In this document: in pieces, positions 42,930 through 50,025 of the stretch
Layout of the letters: the number at the start of each line of letters is the position of its first letter
How positions within the stretch are numbered: the first letter of the stretch is position 1
Assembly (NCBI RefSeq): GCF_002213425.1
Contig: NZ_NJGV01000005.1
Location: 186,001-250,000, forward strand
Length of the DNA stretch: 64,000 bases
Direction of reading: 5' to 3'
Source of the DNA: Herbaspirillum aquaticum
GTDB lineage: Bacteria; Pseudomonadota; Gammaproteobacteria; Burkholderiales; Burkholderiaceae_D
The notes under the pieces: generated by a model
The model's database searches: none
What the model was told of the DNA's origin: nothing
Seen by the model: only the letters and a program-made list of their open reading frames with translations
Made by a program: the position numbers and the translations under genes

Positions 42930-45365
42930 ATGCCCGCCCTCATCCCGCCGCGACTGCACGCCGACCGCCTGCGCCGCCCCCGCCTTGTGCTCGGGCTGCT
43001 GCTGGCGCTTGCCGTGCCGGGCTGCGCCGGATTCGCCTGGGCGCAGGAGGCGCGGCCAGCGCATCGCCACTACCAGCTCAGCGCCGGGCCCCTGGACGAG
43101 GCCCTGAACCGGTTCGCCCGGCTGGCTGGCATCACGCTCTCCTATGCGCCGGACATGGTGCAGGGACGAACCGCCCCCGCGCTCGACGCCGACCTGGCCG
43201 TGGAAGAGGCCCTGGCGCAGCTGCTGGCCGGATCCGGCCTGCGGGCGGTGCGCACGCCGGGCGGCGGCTATGGCCTGCAATGGCAGGGGCCTGCGCGTTC
43301 CGGCAATGATGCCATCCCCGAGCAAGAGCAGCGCCTGAAGCAGGTCGTCATCGTCGGCCGTCGCGACGGTCTGGCATTGCACGAGGGGCCGCCGGACTAT
43401 GCCGCCACCCACGCCCGGACCGGGACCCGCACCGATACGCCGCTGCTGGACATCCCGCAATCGCTCTCGGTAGTCACCCGCGAGGAGATGGACGCACGCG
43501 GTGCCGCCAGCGTCATGGACGCGCTGCGCTACCTGCCGGGGGCCAACACCCAGACCCATGGCGTGGATCCACGTGGCTACGACTACTTCAACCTGCGCGG
43601 CTTCATCAATGCCCAGAACACCAGCAACTACCTCAACGGCCTGCGGCAGCTGGTGGCGGGGTTCGGCATGTTTCGCACCGAATCCTACGCACTGGAGCGG
43701 GTCGAGGTGCTGCGCGGCGCGGCCTCGGCCACCGTCGGCCAGGCTGATCCGGGCGGGGTGGTCAATCGCATCAGCAAGCTGGCCGGGGAAGGGTCGCCCA
43801 ATGAACTGGTGCTCTCGGCGGGTACCTTCAACATGCGCCAGCTGACCGCTGACCTCAGCGGCACGATCGATGAAGACGGCCAGGCGCAGGCGCGCCTGGT
43901 GGCCCTGGTGCGCGACAGCGATACCCAGTTCCGCTATGGCAATGGCCGCGCCGCGGAGAACGACCGCCTTTATCTGGCGCCCTCGCTCAAGCTGCGCCTG
44001 GGCCGCGACACCAGCCTCATCTTGCTGGCCGACTACCTCAAGGACCGCAACGGCAGCAGCCGCTGGACCGCCGTCGCGGCCGACGGCCACCTCACCCACA
44101 CGCTGGTGGGCGACCCCGGCATCGACCGCCAGCGCGGCGAGCAATGGTCGCTGGGGTGGCAGCTGGCGCATCGCCTGGATGCCCGCTGGCAGCTGCTGCA
44201 GGATTTCCGCCAGGCCGGTTTGCGTTCGCAGTATTCGGTGCTCAATCCGGTCAGCCTGAGCGGCCGCGTGCTCACGCGCATGGCGGCGCGTTATGACACG
44301 CAGATGGAGAGCAGCCAGCTCGATACGCGCCTGCAAGGCCAGTTGCAGCAGGGCGCGGCTGAACATACCGTGGTACTGGGACTGGACCTGACCCGCATGC
44401 ACCAGGCCGAGCAACGTTATCGGGGCGACGCGCCCAGCCTGGACCTGGACGCACCGGTCTATGGCCTGCCTGTCGCGATGGCCTCGCAAGCGGTGGCGCG
44501 CTTGGAGGAGGACCTGCAGCAGACCGGCCTGTACCTGCAGGACCAGATCCGTCACGGCGCGCTGGTCTGGACGCTGGGCAGCCGCTACGACCGCGTCACC
44601 GACACCAACCGCAACCTGGGCACCGCAGTGCGCACCGACACGCGTGCCCATGCATTGAGCCATCGCGCCGGATTGTCGTGGAAGCTGTTGCCGTCGCTGG
44701 TGCCGTACCTGAGCGTGAGCACCTCATTCCTGCCGCAGCCGGGGCAGGATGTGGCCGGGCGGCCGTTCTCCCCCAGCCGCAGCCGCCAGATCGAGGCCGG
44801 CATCAAGTTCCAGCCCGAGGCGCAGCGGGCGCTCTACAGCGCGGCGCTGTTCCAGATCACCAAGGATCATGTCCTCACCAGCGATCCGCAGAACACCAAT
44901 TTCTCGGTTGACCAGGGCCAAGTGCGTTCGCGCGGCCTGGAGCTGGAGGCGCGCGGTGCGCTGTGGCCCGGACTGAACCTGCTGGCGGCCTATACCTGGA
45001 CGCAGGCCATCAATACCGCCCATGCCGATGCGTCGCTGCTGGGCAAGATGCCGATGCTGGTGCCGCGCCATGCCGCCAGCCTGTGGCTGGACTACACGCC
45101 CGGCGACAGCTTGCCCGGTTTGGGCATGGGCGCGGGCGCGCGCTATACGGGTGCCAGTTACGCCAATGCCGACAACAGCGTGCGCAACGCTGCCACGGTG
45201 CTGCTGGACGCGATGCTGCGCCTGGACCGGGGCCATTGGCGCTATGCCTTCAACGTCAGCAACCTGGCCAACCGGCGCACCACGTCCTGCCTGGCCGAGC
45301 CGACGCTGACCTGTTTCTGGGCCGAGGAGCGCACCGCCGTGCTCAGTGCCCGCTATCGCTGGTAG
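42930..45365 (+). CDS. TonB-dependent siderophore receptor with signalling domain
   Basis: An 811-residue outer-membrane transducer receptor. It has a signal peptide (cleavage after AWA), an STN signalling domain (about 40-115, YQLSAGPLDEALNRFARLAG), a TonB-box region, a plug (DIPQSLSVVTREEM, LRGFINAQNTSNYLNG) and a 22-strand barrel ending in ARYRW. The STN domain and the upstream sigma/anti-sigma pair show a FecA/FpvA-type surface-signalling system. The ATG at 42930 is chosen over an in-frame TTG at 42918. The siderophore is unknown; the FpvA/FoxA-like subtype suggests a hydroxamate. Confidence 0.94.
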   Translation: MPALIPPRLHADRLRRPRLVLGLLLALAVPGCAGFAWAQEARPAHRHYQLSAGPLDEALNRFARLAGITLSYAPDMVQGRTAPALDADLAVEEALAQLLAGSGLRAVRTPGGGYGLQWQGPARSGNDAIPEQEQRLKQVVIVGRRDGLALHEGPPDYAATHARTGTRTDTPLLDIPQSLSVVTREEMDARGAASVMDALRYLPGANTQTHGVDPRGYDYFNLRGFINAQNTSNYLNGLRQLVAGFGMFRTESYALERVEVLRGAASATVGQADPGGVVNRISKLAGEGSPNELVLSAGTFNMRQLTADLSGTIDEDGQAQARLVALVRDSDTQFRYGNGRAAENDRLYLAPSLKLRLGRDTSLILLADYLKDRNGSSRWTAVAADGHLTHTLVGDPGIDRQRGEQWSLGWQLAHRLDARWQLLQDFRQAGLRSQYSVLNPVSLSGRVLTRMAARYDTQMESSQLDTRLQGQLQQGAAEHTVVLGLDLTRMHQAEQRYRGDAPSLDLDAPVYGLPVAMASQAVARLEEDLQQTGLYLQDQIRHGALVWTLGSRYDRVTDTNRNLGTAVRTDTRAHALSHRAGLSWKLLPSLVPYLSVSTSFLPQPGQDVAGRPFSPSRSRQIEAGIKFQPEAQRALYSAALFQITKDHVLTSDPQNTNFSVDQGQVRSRGLELEARGALWPGLNLLAAYTWTQAINTAHADASLLGKMPMLVPRHAASLWLDYTPGDSLPGLGMGAGARYTGASYANADNSVRNAATVLLDAMLRLDRGHWRYAFNVSNLANRRTTSCLAEPTLTCFWAEERTAVLSARYRW

Positions 45366-45389
45366 TACTTCACGAGGAGACCCGGACGC

Positions 45390-45917
45390 ATGCATCACGG
45401 CACCGCCCCCACCGGCCTGCAACAGCACTTCATCGGCCAGCGCCAGCGCCTGCGGGATGCCGCCCAGCGCATCCTGGGATGTCCGCATCGCGCCGACGAC
45501 GTGGTGCAGGACGCCTACCTCAAGATTGGCGAGGTGCAGGAACAGGAAAGCGGCGCCATCCGCCAGCCGCAAGCCTACTTGATGCGCATCGTGCGCAACC
45601 TGGCCATTGATCGTCATCGCCGCTGCCGCTTTGAAAGCGATGTCTTTGCCGACGAAGAAGCCGGTGAAGACATCCATGAAGAAGCCCACGGCCCCGAGGC
45701 CATCGCCATCAGCCGCCAGACCCTGGCACTGGTGAGCCGGGCGCTGGACGGCTTGCCCGCCCGGACCCGGCGCGCCTTCGAACTGTATCGCCTGACCGGG
45801 CTGAGCCAGCGCGAGATCGCAGCCGAACTGGGTATCTCGGTCACGCTGGTCAACTTCCTCATCCGCGATGCCCTGGCAAGCTGCCGCCAGTGCCTCGCGC
45901 TGGCATCGTCGCGCTGA
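45390..45917 (+). CDS. FecI-like ECF sigma factor (second of two)
   Basis: A 175-residue ECF sigma with region 2 (CPHRADDVVQDAYLKI, AYLMRIVRNLAIDRHRR) and region 4 (LTGLSQREIAAELGISVTLV). It follows the receptor by 24 nt with a GAGGAG ribosome site, so it belongs to the same operon, but it has no FecR partner of its own. It is more like PvdS/FpvI-type sigmas than the first copy. The final 59 nt are antisense to the end of the PepSY gene. It may control the neighbouring receptor or siderophore genes elsewhere. Confidence 0.92.
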   Translation: MHHGTAPTGLQQHFIGQRQRLRDAAQRILGCPHRADDVVQDAYLKIGEVQEQESGAIRQPQAYLMRIVRNLAIDRHRRCRFESDVFADEEAGEDIHEEAHGPEAIAISRQTLALVSRALDGLPARTRRAFELYRLTGLSQREIAAELGISVTLVNFLIRDALASCRQCLALASSR

Positions 45918-47157
45918 CCGGACGTACGGCGCGCGCTGCCCGTTTCTTCCACCAGATGATGATGCCGGTCACGGTCAGCACGCTCACCAGCACGCCCAGC
46001 ACGGCCAGGAAGATGCGCCAGGGCAGGCCGAACACCTGGCCCATGTGCAGGGCGCCAATCCAGTTGCTGAAGGTATTGCCGCTGCGGTCGCCCTGCGGCA
46101 GCCAGTGGCCGCGGATGTCGCCGGTGGCGGGATCGATCAGCAGGCCGGTGTTGCCGGTATCGCTGCGGATGTCTGCATTGCTGTGGACCATGTATGCATA
46201 CAAGCCCCGGCGGCGATCCATACTAAGTTTTTCTTCGAAGTCGACGGTCAGGCCACGTTCCTGCGCGAAGCGGGCCATGGCCGCACGTGCCATGGCATGG
46301 GCCTGGGGCCAATCCAGCGGCGGCCGCGCCAGCGGTTTGGGCAGCGGTGCGGTGCCGCGCCAGCTGGTATCGAACGGCAGGATCTGCGACATCACCGGCA
46401 GATAGATCTGGTCGCGCAGGTTGAACATCACGCTGGACCAGGCAACGAGCAGCAGCATCACCCACAGCCACAGGCCGCAGGCACGATGCAGGTCGAGATT
46501 GACGCGATAAAAACCGGCCTGCCACTTGATGAGCCAGGCTGGTTTCCATTTCACCAGGAAGGGCCGCGCGCGCGGCCAGGTGAGGATCATGCCGACGAAA
46601 CAATCCAGGCTCCACAGCAGTGCCACGATGCCCATGAGCAGTGCACCCGGCACGCGCGGCAGGGCCATCGAGTGATGCACCTTGAACAGGAAGGGCATCA
46701 GCTGCGCGGGCCGCAGGCTGATCGCGTTGCGGTCCCGCACACCCTGTATCGTGCCATCGTAGGGGTTGGCGAAGACCTCGTCATAGCTGAGCCGGTAGGG
46801 CTTGCCGCTGGCCGGATCCAGCGCCGGTTCCGCGAGGAAGCGTACGGTTCGCCCCGGCTGCGCACGCAAGATCAACTGGTTGACCTGCGCCTGCGGTCCC
46901 AGTGCCTGTGCCACCCGTGCGCGCAACTGGTAGGGATCCAGCATGGCGGTAGCCGGCTGGCCTGGCAGCGGCTGCGCCAGGTGCAGCTCGGGGGCCAGCC
47001 AGGTATCGAGCTCCTCCTCGAAACTGAGCAGGCTGCCGGTCAGGCAGGCCACCACCAGGAAGAAGGCGATGGCCAGCCCGGTCCAGCGATGCAGCAGGAC
47101 CAGGTGCGGACGGCGTGGCGCCAGGCGGCACACCCAGGCGGACAGCGTGCTTACCAT
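45859..47157 (-). CDS. PepSY-associated membrane protein (iron uptake accessory)
   Basis: A 432-residue inner-membrane protein of the PepSY_TM family with four TM helices: at the start (LHRWTGLAIAFFLVVACLTG), around MGIVALLWSLDCFVGMILT, LWLWVMLLLVAWSSVMF, and near the end (LAVLGVLVSVLTVTGIIIWW). Conserved histidines (RWTG, KVHHSMALP, LDLHRACGLW) suggest haem or metal binding as in siderophore-reductase-like members. It overlaps the preceding receptor gene by 7 nt and probably handles ferric-siderophore reduction or release. Exact role unproven. Confidence 0.92.
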   Translation of the reverse strand: MVSTLSAWVCRLAPRRPHLVLLHRWTGLAIAFFLVVACLTGSLLSFEEELDTWLAPELHLAQPLPGQPATAMLDPYQLRARVAQALGPQAQVNQLILRAQPGRTVRFLAEPALDPASGKPYRLSYDEVFANPYDGTIQGVRDRNAISLRPAQLMPFLFKVHHSMALPRVPGALLMGIVALLWSLDCFVGMILTWPRARPFLVKWKPAWLIKWQAGFYRVNLDLHRACGLWLWVMLLLVAWSSVMFNLRDQIYLPVMSQILPFDTSWRGTAPLPKPLARPPLDWPQAHAMARAAMARFAQERGLTVDFEEKLSMDRRRGLYAYMVHSNADIRSDTGNTGLLIDPATGDIRGHWLPQGDRSGNTFSNWIGALHMGQVFGLPWRIFLAVLGVLVSVLTVTGIIIWWKKRAARAVRPVSATMPARGTGGSLPGHRG

Positions 47158-49391
47158 CGCGTGGTCAGCTGCACGAGGCCGGTGCGGCGTGCGCCGTACT
47201 CGCAGAGTTCCGAGCAGAAGGCGTAGACGCGATCGGTCACGTTGTTGAGCTTGAAGGCCAGTTCGACGTTGCGCCAGTCCGCATTGATGCGTCCCAGGTC
47301 CAGGCGTGCGCCGAAGTCCAGCAGCGTGACCGAAGGCACCTCAAAGGTGTTGAGCGCATTGCCATAGGCGCGGCCGATGTAGCGTACGCCCGCCGACACA
47401 TGGGTGCCGGCCAGCGTGCCGCGCTGGAAGGCGTAGTCCGCCAGCACGCCGGCATTGTGCCTGGCCGCACCGGGCAAGGCCTTGCCCTGGGTGTCGGTGC
47501 TGCTGCTGGTGGCGTTGTTGCTGGTGACCTTGGCGTTGGTATAGCTGTAGCTGGAGGTCAGGCTGAGGCCCTCGCTGAGGGACACCTTGCCTTCCAGCTC
47601 CACGCCCTTGGAGCGGGCCGCACCGGTCTGTACCGAATAGCCCGCATGGGCCAGGTCGGTGGTGGCCACGTTCTGGCGGCGCAGGTCGAAGACCGCCAGC
47701 GTGAAGAGCGCATTGGTATTGACGGGTGCGTATTTCACGCCGGCTTCGTATTGCTTGGCGCGCTCGGGCTTGAGCATGGCGCCGCCGAAACTGGTGCCGG
47801 TGGTGGGGGTAAAGGATTCGGTATAGCTCAGGTAGGGCGAGACGCCATTGGCCAACTCATGCACCAGCCCCAGGTTGCGCGTGTTGGCGCGGTCGCTGCG
47901 GTCGGTCTGGGTGCGTGCGATGGCGTTGCTGACGGTCTGTTGCGAGCGGTCGTGGCGCACGCCCGCCGAGACGAACCAGCGTTCGGCGATCTTCAGCTGG
48001 TCCTGCAGGTAGAAGCCGAGCTGGTCATCCACCGTGCGCAGATTGTAGTTCTCGGGCACGGCCGGGAGCGTGCCATAGCTGGTGGTGTAAATGTTGGAGA
48101 GCACATAGCCGGCCAGCGTGTTGGGGCTGACGTAGCCACGCACGGTACCAGCGGTGTGATGGAAGTCCACACCCATCAACACCTTGTGCATCACGGCACC
48201 GGTGCTGAAGTCGGCCTGCAGCTGGTTGTCGGCGGTGAAGGTGTCGGAGTCGGTACCCAGTCGCCAGCGCTGCAGGGCGGCGGTCGCCGACTGCGTCGCC
48301 GGGTAGAAGGCGGCGAAGCGCATGCTGTTGCGGGTGCCGTTGTAATCCGTATAGCGCAGGTTCTGGCGCATGCTCCACACCTCGTTGAACTGGTGCGAGA
48401 ACTGCGAGCTGAGCGACCAGTTCTCGTAGCGCTCGCCATTGTCGGCGCTGCGACCCACTGCCGTGCTGGTCGGGATCTGCCCGTTGCGATTGGCCGTGAC
48501 CGTGCCGCTGGCCGGGAAGACGTTGTTGGACAAGCCCTCGCTGCGCTGGTATTCGAAGCGGCCGGTCCATTCGGTGCGGTCGGACGGGCGCCACGTGATG
48601 GACGGTGCCAGGAACAGGCGACGATCCACCGTGCCATCGACCTGGGTACCGGCGTCGCGAGCCAGCCCGGTGATGCGATAGGACCAGACGCCGCTTTCAT
48701 CGAGTGCGCCGCCGAAGTCGCCGGCCACCTGCTTGCGATCAAAACTGCCGACCTGCACCTGCAATTCACGCAGGGTGGTGGTGGTCGGTTTCTTGGAGAC
48801 CACGTTGATCAGCCCGCCCGGCGCGTTCTGCCCGAACATCACCGAGGCCGGTCCATGCAGCAGCTCGATGCGTTCCAGTCCGTAGGGCTCCGGCGCATAG
48901 CGGCTGTAGCTGGCGTTGGAAGCGGTGAGCGTGCCGTCGCGGTAGAGCGAGCCGCCATTGTTGATGGGGAAGCCGCGCAGCAGCGAGGCCGTTTCGGAAA
49001 TGGCGAAGGCGCCATTGGAGACCTGGATACCGCTGCTGTAGCCGAGCGCCTCCGAGACCGAACGCGCCTGCTGGGTGGCGATCTGGTCGGCCGTGACCAC
49101 CGAGATGGATTGCGGTGTTTCGGTGATGGGGGTATCGGTCTTGGTCGCCGTGGCACTGCGTTTGGCGACGAAGCCGTGGACCGGGCCGGTAGCCTGTTCT
49201 TCCTGCCCGGCCGTGATGGTGACCTGGGGCAGCGCGGTGTCGGTGGTGGTTTGCGCCCAGGCGGGGGCAGCGGCGGGCAGGCCCAGCAAGGCCAGGCGCA
49301 GCGCCTGCACCATCAGCCGGGGACGTGCAACAGGAGAGGGAAGCACAGCGCAGGCGTGCGGGGAAGTGCGGCAGGTTTTTCTTGTCGTCAT
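47151..49391 (-). CDS. TonB-dependent siderophore receptor without signalling domain
   Basis: A 746-residue outer-membrane receptor. It has a signal peptide (cleavage near APAWA-Q), a TonB-box region (LPQVTITAG), a plug (ETPQSISVVTADQIATQQAR, LLRGFPINNGGSLYRDG, FGQNAPGGLINVVSKKP) and a barrel ending in QLTTRW. It lacks the STN domain found in the neighbouring receptor, so it does not signal through FecR. It forms an operon with the PepSY protein. The family includes ferrichrome/hydroxamate receptors; the ligand is unknown. Confidence 0.94.
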   Translation of the reverse strand: MTTRKTCRTSPHACAVLPSPVARPRLMVQALRLALLGLPAAAPAWAQTTTDTALPQVTITAGQEEQATGPVHGFVAKRSATATKTDTPITETPQSISVVTADQIATQQARSVSEALGYSSGIQVSNGAFAISETASLLRGFPINNGGSLYRDGTLTASNASYSRYAPEPYGLERIELLHGPASVMFGQNAPGGLINVVSKKPTTTTLRELQVQVGSFDRKQVAGDFGGALDESGVWSYRITGLARDAGTQVDGTVDRRLFLAPSITWRPSDRTEWTGRFEYQRSEGLSNNVFPASGTVTANRNGQIPTSTAVGRSADNGERYENWSLSSQFSHQFNEVWSMRQNLRYTDYNGTRNSMRFAAFYPATQSATAALQRWRLGTDSDTFTADNQLQADFSTGAVMHKVLMGVDFHHTAGTVRGYVSPNTLAGYVLSNIYTTSYGTLPAVPENYNLRTVDDQLGFYLQDQLKIAERWFVSAGVRHDRSQQTVSNAIARTQTDRSDRANTRNLGLVHELANGVSPYLSYTESFTPTTGTSFGGAMLKPERAKQYEAGVKYAPVNTNALFTLAVFDLRRQNVATTDLAHAGYSVQTGAARSKGVELEGKVSLSEGLSLTSSYSYTNAKVTSNNATSSSTDTQGKALPGAARHNAGVLADYAFQRGTLAGTHVSAGVRYIGRAYGNALNTFEVPSVTLLDFGARLDLGRINADWRNVELAFKLNNVTDRVYAFCSELCEYGARRTGLVQLTTRW

Positions 49392-49479
49392 GGTCGGAAG
49401 CGTGGTCGCAATGAGGGATTGCCAGCGGCGCTGGCACGAGCCGGAGGGCCCGCTTCCTGGATGACGAATGAGACGTGTT

Positions 49480-49494
49480 CTTGTTTAAAACAAG
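49480..49494. promoter_or_regulatory. Perfect palindrome upstream of the TonB receptor
   Basis: CTTGTTT-A-AAACAAG, a perfect inverted repeat with a one-base centre, lies 89 bp upstream of the receptor ATG at 49391 and is AT-rich against its surroundings. It is a likely regulator site. It does not match the Fur consensus well. Confidence 0.5.
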
Positions 49495-49652
49495 CGATGC
49501 TGCGATGGGAAAATCACGGCGCGCCGATTGCGCGAGGCCCGCTTTTCATCGCCCGGGAATGCACGCTGCTTGTCGGTGTTGAAATCAGGAAACGCCTGAT
49601 GGCGAGGTCGCCAGCACCGTCCTATCTTGGTCTGCATGACAAGGAGGCAGAC

Positions 49653-49952
49653 ATGTGTACCAATGCCATGAGCATCGCGCGGCGTCACCTGGGCATCATC
49701 GTGCGACTGTGTGAGATGTCCGAACAGGACCAGCCCACCGGCGAGCTGGTGCGCGCCACGGTCCGCAATTGCCTGCTGGCCATGCAGGCGGCCGGGACCG
49801 AACCGATGGAGGCGGCCGAGATCATCGAACAATTGCTGCAGCATGAACTGGCGGCCTTGCCTGCAGAGCGCGCCAAGTGCCGCGAGTTGCTCGAGGCGGC
49901 GCACCTGCATGCAGAATACCTGACCGTGGCGGAGCGTCGCGCTACCCATTGA
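49653..49952 (+). CDS. Small hypothetical protein, 99 aa
   Basis: A 99-residue, probably all-helical protein starting MCTNAMSIARRHLGIIVRLC, preceded by AAGGAGGCAGAC, one of the strongest ribosome sites in the window. The frame is open far upstream, antisense to the receptor, so the ribosome site decides the start. The body (ELVRATVRNCLLAMQAAG, AAEIIEQLLQHELAAL) lacks signal peptide or TM. A strong terminator follows, so it forms its own transcription unit. Function unknown. Confidence 0.82.
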   Translation: MCTNAMSIARRHLGIIVRLCEMSEQDQPTGELVRATVRNCLLAMQAAGTEPMEAAEIIEQLLQHELAALPAERAKCRELLEAAHLHAEYLTVAERRATH

Positions 49953-49961
49953 TGGAAGCGG

Positions 49962-49996
49962 GGCGCGAATACCTGTTTTTTTCGCGCCTCTTTTTT
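49962..49996 (+). terminator. Rho-independent terminator of the 99-aa protein gene
   Basis: Perfect 8-bp stem GGCGCGAA / TTCGCGCC with an 11-nt loop, followed by TCTTTTTTG and a further T-rich stretch. It lies 10 nt after the stop. Confidence 0.85.
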
Positions 49997-50025
49997 GTAC
50001 CTCTTTTTGCGCCTTCTTTCACGCC

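Noticed and set aside
47115..49952. A 945-codon open frame on the plus strand across the TonB receptor
   Set aside because: Most of it is an antisense shadow of the receptor. Only the last 99 codons, which follow a strong ribosome site outside the receptor gene, were kept.
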